Below are positions 8,221 to 18,559 of a stretch of DNA of 64,000 bases, one piece after another (positions within the stretch are counted from its first letter, which is position 1; the number at the start of each line of letters is the position of its first letter). The position numbers and the translations under genes were made by a program. The stretch is taken from contig NC_085138.1 in the NCBI RefSeq assembly GCF_035046485.1, forward strand, positions 294,854,256 through 294,918,255, in the 5' to 3' direction. The stretch comes from Aedes albopictus (taxonomy: Eukaryota > Arthropoda > Insecta > Diptera > Culicidae). The notes below the pieces were generated by a model. The model was not told where the DNA came from, did no database searches, and saw only the letters and a program-made list of their open reading frames with translations.

Positions 8221-11200
8221 CAGTGACCGGCACAGAAAAAGATCCACCATATAGTGATTTCAGTTTCTAATGAAAACTACATGCAAAAATGATAATATAT
8301 ATCTTTCAATGAATGCACTACATCCATTTTACATTGTTATAGTAATCTGTGTTGAAAAATATTTGTTTTTTTTTTGAGGAATAAGATGATTTCTGATGAG
8401 ATTGGGAAAACTGCTTAAAAATGGGGTATGACAGAATAAAAGATCCACTTAGTAATTAATTCTGAAACTTCAAAATTTCGCCAAATTTTCACACGTTTTG
8501 CTTCTTGGTTTATGCTGTTGTGATGTTTTTGACATGTGAATTTATTTTGACATGAGTTTTGTCAATTTTAGGGTGATATGGGGCGAGTTTTTTTTCATGG
8601 TTAATATAATAAGTAAAATTTTCCCTAAACTACAGAAGCTATCTGTAAGCAAGAATGAATGCTATTAACCTACAATACAACAATAATTCGGCTTGCAGAT
8701 ATACAAGAATGTACTTTTATGAAGTATTTTTATGAATTTTGGTCGACTAATACAAAGAAATGCACATGTAGTGAAGATTATTAATGATTATTTGAGATTA
8801 TTTGATATTTTTTGATAACTCAAAACACACTCACGTTTGTGTATCGCAATAATCACCTCCATCTGCTAATACTAAAGCTTGCTGGAGATATATTCTATCA
8901 TATACACAATGACAATTACAAATTTTAAATGTATTACAAGTGGTACACATGGTGCGCACTTATAATGTTAACTTGCAAAATAAAATCACACTGGTGTTAA
9001 ATTATGCGCACACATGAAATGAGTGATTGCAAAAGAGACTAACGTCAAATCATGTTGGTGTCTTCAGCACATATATTCCTTGCATCCCAACGAAAAATAT
9101 TGCAGAAGACAGCTAGATGATCTGACGTTTTTTTTAGTAAACTTTTGATTCTGAGAATGGGTGTATTGAAGCGACAGTGGTATTTGATGTTAAAAGTTAA
9201 CATTATGATTGAACACCCCTTTGTACCACTTACAATCAGGCTTCCCAAAAGTACCGCATCATGATAGCATTTTGATGGCTGTCACACTCTTATTCCCATG
9301 ACAGCCTTGTGAATGCATGGTTCATGACAGCCCACAGAATAAAACTCATGCGACCTACAACATCACTGTCAGGAACTGCTCACATCGTCTGCTTTCGCTG
9401 TGCGTTCGTTCGCCGATGACAACCTCGGCTCTAGCCCAAACCGTCTCTTGTTGGCTGGACACGAAGTGACGAAAATCGCTGCGCTCGGCCCCAAAGTATA
9501 TAAATATGTACCAAGGTAAGAGATTCCCGCAAATGTCAAAAATGAGACTCACCAACACATCTGCGTTAGTTATGAAAAGTTGGTGTTTTTACACTAAAAT
9601 GTCATTATTTCAGCAAAGTTTGTGAAGTTTTGTTAGTTTGGATGTTTCTAAATGCTGAAAAAATATGTTTAGAACCAATTAAAAGAAAATTGTTACCGAT
9701 TTTCAAATGGCGATATTTTCTGTTTTATTGCATGGAGGTCACATTTAATCCAGTCAAATGCAATTAAATAATAGCTTCTAAGATGGGAGTGCTTAATTTC
9801 TTAAGAAAGTTTGCTAAATAGTGATGTGCCCATACAAATCAGCGCAAACTTCATAACTATTTTTTGCTTTTTTCCTTTTCTCACTAATCCGTGAATATTA
9901 GCGGGAATCTCTTACCTTGGTATTTAGATACTTTGGCTCGGCCCGTGCATTTTACTTCTGTTGAACGTGTCGAGTATCATGGTATATCGCACGCTCAAAA
10001 TTATCGACGCGTTTCATGTATTATGTATTTTTTTCAAATAGAGAATATGCACCTGTAAGTATTATTCTAGTAGAGTATTTTGCATAGCATTATTTTTTAT
10101 TGGCATGTGAAATGCACTGCCATGTTTTCAATATAAAAGAGAGTTGAATCTCACATCAGTGGTATATTTTAGCCAGATTACAATTTTGACAAACGCTGGC
10201 ACAAACTTCTTTTCGCCCCTGGGATATCTTGTGAAAGGCATATCATGTTTGTAAAAAAATATTTATTGAACACATATTTTGTGAATAACTTTTAGCGTTA
10301 AGCCATGTGCTCCCGTGACAGCCTATGACACCCTTTACGCGACAGCCGGCTTGGTTAGCTGAAGATTGTCATCGCCATGCGGCCAACAATACTGACGACG
10401 TTTCCCACTCGGCTCGATACGACTCGAGTATGCAACTGTCAGGCAAGCAGCCGAAGCAGCGGCTGTTTCAATACATCTTTCGCTCATGCGTGTGCGTGCT
10501 GTTGGCGATACATTTCTCACTGATGGTGTTGCACACGGTAACGAGAGATGGTCTGCACACATAAGAGAGTGTCGATTCAGCCTTGCGCGGGCTGTTGCGA
10601 GAAGGATGTACATTTGGAAAGCCTGCTTACAATACATTGAAAATTTGTAATTATCACAGTGTATATGATAGAATATACCTAAAACAAGCTTTAGCACAAG
10701 CAGATGGAGGTGATCATTGCGACACACAAACGTGAGAGTGTTTTGAGTTATCAAAAAATATCCAATAATATCAAATAATCCTTAATAATCTTCACAACAT
10801 GTGCCTTTCTTTGCATTAGTCAACCAAAACTCATAAAAAATGTTCAAACAAGTACATTCCTGTATGTCTTCAAGCTGAATTATTGTTGTATTGTAGATTA
10901 ATATCTTTCATTCTTGCTTACAGATAGCTAAGCAAAAATGAACTCGCCCCATATCACCCAAAAATTGATAACACTCATGTCAAAATAAATTTAACATGTC
11001 AAAAACACCACTACAGCATAAACCAAGAAGCAATACGTGTGAAAATTGGGAGAAATTTTGAAGTTTCACAATTATTTAGTAAGTGGATCTTTTTTTCTGT
11101 CATACCCAATTTTTAATTTTCTCAATCTCATAAGAAATCATCTTATTCCTCAAAAGACAAATATTTTTCGACACAGATTACTAAAACGATGTAAAATGGG

Positions 11201-11302
11201 TGTAGTGCGTTCATTAAAAGATATAATTTATCATTTTTGCATGTAGTTTTCATTGGAAACTGAAACCACTATATGCTGGATCTTTTTTTGTGCCGGTTAC
11301 TG
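8221..11302. mobile_element. TA-flanked foldback element with ~700-base inverted repeats
   Basis: Ends CAGTGACCGGCACA and (inverted) CAGTAACCGGCACA are each bordered by TA (8219-8220, 11303-11304). The TIR arms run to about 8940 on the left and from about 10625 on the right, roughly 90% alike. CAGT ends with a TA duplication suggest a Tc1/mariner-type mobiliser. The interior (8940-10625) has no transposase; it is rich in ATGACAGCC-like words and carries the 9492-9935 insertion. Excision would rejoin the Pao/Bel remnant. Confidence 0.8.
9492..9935. mobile_element. 444-base inverted-repeat element with 9-base target duplication
   Basis: Both ends read CAAAGTAT(A/C)TAAATA inward and then, after a 4-base indel, share the 20-base CCAAGGTAAGAGATTCCCGC (9511-9530, inverted 9901-9920). 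The 9 bases GCTCGGCCC are duplicated at 9483-9491 and 9936-9944. A 9-base duplication points to a Mutator-like mobiliser; 8 bases (hAT) is possible given one ambiguous base. No coding capacity. Confidence 0.65.
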
Positions 11303-11580
11303 TACCTGCGTTTCGTGAAAACTGTATCAATCCTCTGCTCTATCGCTGCTACCGAAAGCAGAGTTGTATCGCTCAAGTTTGAATCGATGGTGCTAGATTC
11401 CATTGGACAGAAGACAAAGGACACCACAGAAGGATCTGAGCAAGATTGCAAGAATGTCCTAGGCATGTGGTGGGACGACGCATATTCTTTCAAGATTTCA
11501 AAAAGGTGATATACCGACAGGAGTGGATATCTATAGAGCATGCATTCATTAAGGTGAACAACTTTATGGCAAATGTCATA
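11303..11580 (+). pseudogene. Pao/Bel reverse transcriptase remnant, 3' part
   Basis: Continues the remnant ending at 8220. The best evidence is the frame ending NVLGMWWDDAYSFKISKR (to 11507), matching the position after YVDD where Pao/Bel proteins have a (K)VLGMxW block. Only about 250 further bases look derived from the element before similarity is lost. Confidence 0.55.
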
Positions 11581-13250
11581 CAACCGAAGAAATGAAGGTC
11601 ATGTTATTGTTCTACACTGATTAGCTATTTTGATTCTTTTTGATCAACTATGTACCATTTTATAAATCCAACTTTAAACCACACAAACGCAGTGTTGATA
11701 GTCCTAATGCCTCATGACCAATCCAATTTTACCCTTCTCCATGAGGACCAACTTTTCCTTTCATTTGAATCCATTTGGTCAGATGACAAACTCTTGCGAG
11801 CAAACTTTTCTGCTGTAAATACCACTGTAATCAAAGCTGGGTAAGGATGCTTTCATGGGAAAATGTTAAACATTGTCAGCTTACCGTAACAAATGAACAA
11901 CATTTGCATTTGAGACAACGTCGTGTAGGAAGGAGCTCCTAGACCTAGACCCAGGTCCTTGACAAGTTGATGGGCACAGAACAAATATGTTTATTTAATT
12001 TTATTCTCCGTCCAGGGCATCGTCATCGGTCTACTTTTAGGTACAGCCATAGCACATCACGTTAAAAGTTCCTAAGTGAATATGACGGCTGCAGTCATGT
12101 CGCCGTCAATTGCTTGCAAGAGCCATAATTAAGTCTTGCTTCATCGTCGTCGTCGTCGTCGTCATCGAAGGCATCGAAAGCGGAACATTGAACTTTTCAG
12201 ATTCTTTCGAAGCATTTTTTCGCTAGAGCCGTCTTGTTAGAGAAGCTTTCACAGAATGATGTGATGGCGTTGGTTGGTTTGCGTAACTAGGGAGAAAGTT
12301 GGTTAAAATTTGCTAGAAGATCAAGGCATTCATTATATTTGCTCAGATATCTACAATATACTTTTTCGTCCTGGTCATGAAGATTCACTAACTTTACCTT
12401 CTCGTGAGAACCCATGTCAGGATTGCTAGGAGGCCGAACATATTTGGCAAAAGTTCTATTCAAGCGAATGTATTTCCCGTTAAGTTTAGTGGGTACATTT
12501 GGTACCATCTTCCTTTGGCCTCTGTGGTGCTACCATGAACCAGAAGTCTATCCGACAGTTACGTCTGTAGAGCAAACATTTTTCGCAGCCTGCCACTGAC
12601 GGAACAGAGCCACCAGTCCATGTGGCTCTAGAGAACGAGACGATAAATGACGGAAAAATCAAGATTGTTGAAAATGAAGGGTTTAACTTTCTACGCTTCT
12701 TTAAATGCATCTGCTTTAGCTTTATGGCTTAGCGTCAATGTCGGAGCAGCGCCATCTTCAAGTGTTTACCGAATGATGAGCTGGTTCAAGATGGCAATTA
12801 GTGCAACAGGCGTTTTTAGTAGCTACCGTTGCTCTTGCGTTAATGAAACTTAATTAGTTAAATTAATTCAATGGGATAACCGGTTTTCACTAGAACAAGA
12901 TATCGACATTATACGAGCAACCATAATCAATTTTTCATAAACCATTATTGCCAACAGAGCTTTATTACCATCTCTATTGGAAACCCGGCAGTGAAACTAA
13001 ATCGCTTAACTTTCCCCAGCTGAGTGTTCTGAAGAATCTTCATTTCCGATAATGGGTCAATATTGACTGTACTTTCTAATCAAAGCCAAGAACCATCGCC
13101 GGTTTGATGGCGGTCGCTCCGGAAACTTCACTAATAAATCCATAAAACGTAGCTTGCATGAAAATCCTCTCTGCATGAAAGTATGTCAGCAGCTGAACCA
13201 ACAAAACTGGGACCACCGGAGCTCCGATACTCAAAGAACGAAATCCCATA
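11580..13250. other. low-information region
   Basis: No recognisable gene or transposon. There is a short (CGT)n microsatellite at ~12144-12163. Minus-strand frames of 73-74 codons at 12287-12710 look fairly protein-like but match nothing I recognise. Confidence 0.3.
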
Positions 13251-13252
13251 AT

Positions 13253-13530
13253 TTATATGACCAGGTGATAAAACATCTGAGTAGTGATAGACAACGAACG
13301 CATCATACTTTCGAGCGAATGAGTGTAGAGAAAAGCTTTCACCCAATGCCGTGTCCCATCAACTTCAATCTCGTCTCCATATTCTCTACAATATGGCTCT
13401 GAATAGCTGCAGAGCGAAAAAAGAAGAATATCATGATTGAGTAGATTTACGCCCAATTCAGTTCCGCATGGTACCCCTTCGTCGAAGTGGTTTTGCAGTT
13501 CAGTGTATGAAAGTATGTACCTACTGCTAC
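13253..13530 (-). pseudogene. unidentified coding-like fragment
   Basis: A minus frame open for about 90 codons (read from about 13530 down to 13253) has balanced protein-like composition (SYTELQNHFDEGVPCG, DGTRHWVKAFLYTHS). After a likely +1 shift the adjoining frame reads RKYDAFVVYHYSD, which resembles the start of a TIR domain (KYDAFVSYS-type), but the rest of a TIR domain is not convincing. It could be a decayed exon of a Toll-like or other gene, or chance. No start codon or splice sites were assigned. Confidence 0.2.
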
Positions 13531-13539
13531 CACTACTAA

Positions 13540-15330
13540 ATTATATCTAGCCTTCGATCAATATTTATTCCGTTCTGCAGGGAAGTGCTGTGCCGTTGCT
13601 TGCTACGAGACATTTCTATGAAGTTCGGAAGGGGTTCGGTCCGGAAAGCCTCTCTACGACAAGTACGTGATGCAGATTTTCGGATTTTCAGCTTTTGGAA
13701 ACACCACAGTCAGCAGTCCAGAAAAGTGATGCACAAGTTTCATGATAACTTCTCAACTTTTTACTGCAATTTTACACAATATTTTGATGTAGTATTGTAT
13801 ATACAGTATTATATAAATAACACATTTTTGTGTTTCTTTTTCATTACAGGTACTAATTGCATAAACCCAGAGTTCACTGTAAAATGCCATTACGATGAAA
13901 AAAGGTATTTTTTTTATTTTATTATTATTGTTTCTTGTGAAAGTGATATTAATGATTTCAACTGTCATTGGAACACTTATGATGACTCTTATTATTCTTT
14001 TTCTTTGCATAACGTTCCAACTGGCAGTGTTCTATGTCCAACTAGCATTTTCAGCGCTATAAGCTTCAGTCCTTTGCTTTCTATTGGTAGCAATCGAATT
14101 CACTATAGGGTATCAAGCGGACAAAAATCAGAAAAGTGACTTTCACCAATGCTTGTTCTGAAATTGTCTATCAATAATAAACATATAAACTAAGAGAAAT
14201 CCAGAATTTCAATTTTCTAGTTGATGTAGTTACAAAGATATTGTGCATCAAAGTTAAATGAAGCTAAAAAAAATCAATTTTCGCCAAAAATAACAACATA
14301 TAATTTCAAATCGATATATTCTAATTTATATCACCATTATCTATTGGTTTCAATAAATCACTGGTAAGGTAATAAAGCAAGCTCTCCAACAAACAAGGTT
14401 TTGTAAAATAGTGGAACAATTGTAAGAGAAACGGCAAAAGAAGAAGAAGTAGTTGAAAAAGGAATGAAATTCGAATTTTGTAAATCGGCATCTTTTTTTC
14501 CTAATCATCCCCAGGCCCAAAATCCGTTTTTTTGTCAATCTTTAGGTCTACACTAACAATTTTCAATGTGGAATGCTGCGGTAAATTGTGGTCTTGGGAG
14601 ATTCAGCGTTTTTTTTTTGCATGGGAACGCCCCTTGAGGTTAAACGACGATTCTCAAAAAATTTAAGCAAATTCCGCTTAATTCTCATTTTTGCAGTAAA
14701 TTCACAATATTTTGATCATTCCAAGAAAATGAAACAAAAAAAAAAAGGATAAGATAAAATTCAACAGATCCAAACTTTTTTTATATATTTTTAGTTGTTC
14801 GGCCATATTGAAAATACGCCCTTTTCAAAACTTGATCGAGATGCTTTAAAATCTTTATTCACAATATAGGGTATGTGTGTGTGCCATCAAAAATCTCACG
14901 CTCCCATTCTCATCCTATTCGAAAATAAGCGATTACGGCTCCGATTGCTTCCGTTGTTTTTGTTTTCATGCGTGCTCACTTCTAACAAAAAAATACAAAA
15001 ATAAGAAACAAAACAAACATTGCTTTAAATCTTTGTTTTTCGTAGGATGCAAATGGGAGCCACATGTTTAATAAAAGAACCAATACCCTATTTTGGTCGA
15101 AGCGACTACAGAAAACTAAGAAATCCTCGAAAATGTGATAAAAATATTTTTGTCCGCCTGTTTGTATGGGAATCCCCCCTAGTGGAATTGAAGTAGTCAA
15201 CGCTGAATAAGAGGGTAGATAGTAAAATATAAACCATAAGCATTAGCTGTATTAACACGACTGCAAAATAAGCACCATACAACTACCAAACTCGGTTTCC
15301 TAAAATCAATCACTTTTCACTGGGGCTGCC
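13540..15330. other. AT-rich region without identified features
   Basis: Contains a 184-codon plus frame (13585-14139) rich in F, Y, S and N, probably chance in AT-rich DNA, and many homopolymer tracts. No element ends were secured. Confidence 0.3.
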
Positions 15331-15339
15331 TTTACTGCA

Positions 15340-15870
15340 CTCTATTCCGACTCCGGGAGATTTCCCGGAAGATGTGATAACTTGAACACATCGAATAGGA
15401 GTCCCCAATAACAAAATAGCTGCTACTATACAGTACAATTCGTAATACTGACAAATTCACAAACTAGCAGCGCTTTGAAGACCGTTATGCGATATCATTA
15501 CAGCTAGAAGCTGTAATAAAAAACTGTTGGTATACCAACACGGCTTGTCGGATGTAAACCTTATTGTGAAAACAAACTTTAAGCGGGATATATAGCTACT
15601 ACACAAATATTTTACAGCTATCCAACTCTTTCCCGTGAAACTATTTAGGTTGCTTTTATTGCACTTCAATCCAACTTCGGAGGATTTGCAAATCGAATAA
15701 GAGTTCCAACCAATAAAACAGCTGCTTTTATACAGTACGTTTTGTAATGTGGCGGAATACACAGCTCAGCGGTGCTTCGTAGCTGTTTAAATAACACTCT
15801 CTCAGCTAGAAGCTGTGACGAAGAACCAGTTGGCGCAACCACACAGCTAGTTCAATGTAAACATTATTGC
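15340..15870. repeat. two diverged tandem copies of a ~250-base unit
   Basis: 15340-15585 and 15650-15868 share landmarks in the same order: TTTATTGCACTTCAATCC / TTTACTGCACTCTATTCC; AATCGAATAAGAGTTCC / CATCGAATAGGAGTCCC; AGCTGCTTTTATACAGTACG / AGCTGCTACTATACAGTACA; GCTAGAAGCTGT in both; and a closing TGTAAAC(A/C)TTATTG. Old tandem duplication of unknown origin. Confidence 0.65.
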
Positions 15871-16021
15871 GTTTGACGTTTCACAAGCTTTTGCAGCCAG
15901 ATGAAGTTGGGTATGGTTTCTTGTGGCACAATTATAAAGCCTTGTCTGTAGTAAAACAAAACGGGCCATTTTCTGTGCTATTTATGTATTACAATGTGGC
16001 AGCGAGGAAATCATCGGGACC

Positions 16022-16292
16022 TGGTGTGATGGTTAGAACACTTGACTATCACGCCGAGGACCTGGGATCGAATCCCACTCCCGACAAACTCACAAAATGT
16101 GGGTTCTTCCTTCGGAAGGGAAGTAAAGCGTGGGTCCCGAGATGAACCTAGGGCCCTAGCCTAGGGCTAAAAATCTCGTTAACCCTCGAGCGATCGCGCT
16201 GTTGTATTTTGTTCAACACGTTGAAAAAATCTCGCTTTTTGTGTTAACCGCGCGAGTTACGGAAGGTTAATACAGATAAAATAATAAATAAT
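16022..16292 (+). mobile_element. tRNA-derived SINE with 13-base target duplication
   Basis: The head has A-box TGGTGTGATGGTTAGA and B-box GGGATCGAATCCC. The body includes GGGTCCCGAGATGAACCTAG, and the 3' end is (AATA)n-rich. AATCATCGGGACC is duplicated at 16009-16021 and 16293-16305. It is interrupted by an 84-base insert at 16183-16266. Plus-strand RNA polymerase III transcript expected. Confidence 0.8.
16183..16266. mobile_element. 84-base TTAA-flanked insertion in the SINE
   Basis: Flanked by TTAA at 16179-16182 and 16267-16270. It begins CCCTCGAGCG and ends TTACGGAAGG (CCTTCC inverted). TTAA duplication and CCYT-like ends fit a tiny piggyBac-type element; removal restores a continuous SINE. 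Confidence 0.55.
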
Positions 16293-16621
16293 AATCATCG
16301 GGACCAGTGGATGCGGAGATCGGGAGTTTGATTTCAAGTAACGGTAAGTACATTATTTATTCAATTTTAAAAGCAGTAGTTGCAGTTCCTCGCGTATTGC
16401 TTCACGGTATTCATAGCCCAATTATATTTAATCGAATAATTTGAGGATGCCGTATAATTATTATTTAACAACTGTGAAAAGGCTGAAAAAGCGCTTTCTC
16501 AAGATGTTATTCAGTTAGTGGTTACATAGGATCCGAGAAAAAAGTTATGACTTGGTGGCATAGAAGCTGCTCGCACATGGATTAAGTTCGCCAGATCCAT
16601 TGGTATAGGACTTGCATATAA

Positions 16622-18296
16622 CAGGGTGGCCACCGAACCGGGAAAAACGGGAAAACCGGGAAAAAGACGGGAATTCAGAACGACCGGGAAAAAAGCGGGA
16701 AAAGGCCGGGAATTGAAGATGCTTACCGGGAAAATTATTGTTGAGAGAATAATACAACTTATCGATTATAATTATCTGTAGTAGCAAGCTAAATTCAGAT
16801 TATCGATTTAGATCCTGTACAACTTTGCTTTAACCGAAATTTTGTTTATTTATTATTGAATTTGTGAATATATTTAGAACTTCAGCATCATTTCAAACGT
16901 AAACAATTTCATAAAGAATTTACCTAACCCTTTCCTTCCCACGATTTTGAACGATTATTTCTGTCAAGAAAGCGTTTCCGAAAAAAAGTGCTCGAACAAA
17001 ACTCATTCCAAATTGGTCATAGTTTTCGAAATCAACGAAAAAGATTTACAGTTGTATATCATTAGTTGTTTGATTGTTTATCAATAGTTCTACTATTGAA
17101 ACGTGTGTTGGTAGTTTAGTTTACCTAATGAGATTACAATTGTATTGTAAAAACTATTGCATCTTTTTTTTTTTTAATTCCGTTTGTTTCGAGTTCGTCG
17201 AACATCGATGATGCTCAAGAGCAACCAGAGAGTTGAATATTGAAAGTGAATTTGAAGAGAAAGAATGGTGTCTTTCGATCAGAATATTAAATATTTTCGA
17301 CGAACTTGAGACAAACGGAATTAGATGTTATAGTTTTCAGAATATTATTGTAATCCCATTAGTTTAGGAGTTAACTACCAACTATGTACTTATTTAAATA
17401 GTGGAACCATTAGAAAATGTTGTTCAGGTTTTTTTCGGGTACGCTTTTTTTTGACTATTCAAAATCGTAAGAAATATGAGATTAATACTTCATATATTTC
17501 TGGAAGCAAGCACGTCTTTAGTCCAAAAATGTTTTTAGGTTAGAATCGATATTTAAAATTGGACAAATTTATTTCGGCTCATTTAAAGACTTAAATTTCC
17601 AGAAAACTGTTCAAGTAAAATTTAAGTATTCAGAAGCAGCGTAAGTACCAGCCAGGTTTTTCTGTTCAACGTTCACTTTACGATGCCATGAAAATATTCA
17701 CCTACATAATCTTCAACAGATCCGTATTCCTAAAAACTTTTCGTTGATACACTCCCAACAGCCAAAAAATATTAGTATTAGGAGCTACAGTATGTACGTG
17801 GACAGTACTTTATTCACACTGTCATACTGTAAGATCCTAAAATCAATTCGCTTGATTGCATATTACTCGAATTACTCCACATCTTATGTAAAATGACAGT
17901 GCCAGAAAATCATTGGTTGGTGATCATTCTTAAAAAAACGGAGAGGGTAGAGTACTTTTCCATTACAGTGTGAAAAACAAGTTAAAATTCACATAAAAGG
18001 AAAGCTTTAAAAATCTTATCATCATTTAGAACGTTGTTGCAAGACAGTGCTAAAACAGTTTGAACTGTAATCGTTCATAAATATGGTTTATTGAGGAAAA
18101 GTATTAGTATTTACTCGTTAAATGCATAATTTTGAGTGGATTTTTTACTTTGTTCCAATTTTTACGTAAAACGAGAGTTGGGTGTACCATACTCCAAAAA
18201 TGTCCATTTTATAAAACCGGGAAAAGTTAAAAAATCGTACCGGAAAAACCGGGAAAAGGACGGGAATTCCAAAACTAAAATTGAGTGGCCACCCTG
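16622..18296. mobile_element. 1.7 kb CAGGGTGGCCAC inverted-repeat element
   Basis: Both ends carry CAGGGTGGCCAC (16622-16633, inverted 18285-18296), flanked by ATATAA on each side (16616-16621, 18297-18302). Just inside each end are several copies of CCGGGAAAA/CGGGAATTC, in the same orientation at both ends (16637-16740, 18215-18272). These are likely transposase-binding repeats. No transposase ORF. Superfamily not assigned: the duplication is 6 bases if the flanks are read literally. Confidence 0.65.
17083..17415. repeat. ~120-base-arm inverted repeat inside the element
   Basis: The arms 17083-17203 and 17297-17415 are imperfect inverted copies. The best part is TAATTCCGTTTGTTTCGAGT (17176 onward) against ACTTGAGACAAACGGAATTA (to 17324), with further matches outside. 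Probably a nested foldback insertion. Confidence 0.6.
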
Positions 18297-18401
18297 ATAT
18301 AAACTTCCGTCCATATGTACAACATAGTAACTCAGCATCAAGCCGTATTGAGGATGCTTTGTTGACGTTTACATTCACAATAAATGTAAGTTGGATGAGC
18401 A

Positions 18402-18545
18402 TTTGTGAAAGGCATGATGATACTCTATGTCCAAGGAAGTTAACGAAAGTTTAATTACGAAAAGTTCCTGCATCGATGGGGAATCGATCGCGCCACCCTC
18501 AGCATTGTCTTGTTCGTTTGCCGCATCAGCTATAAAAGTTGAATT
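18402..18545 (-). mobile_element. Feilai-type SINE fragment
   Basis: Diverged match to 5180-5325 (GATACTCTATGTCCAAGGAA; CCACCCTCAGCATTGTC). Lacks both ends. Confidence 0.6.
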
Positions 18546-18559
18546 AGGATCATGTAATT

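Noticed and set aside
13131..13346. Toll/TIR domain call
   Set aside because: Only a 12-residue phrase matches; the later TIR boxes are not visible, so it is kept only as a low-confidence finding.
13585..14139. 184-codon plus ORF
   Set aside because: AT-rich, dominated by F/Y/S/N, no recognisable domain or splice support; probably chance.
14603..15209. Possible inverted-repeat element with ATTCAGCGTT ends
   Set aside because: Only 10 bases match, there is no target duplication, and the next bases do not pair.
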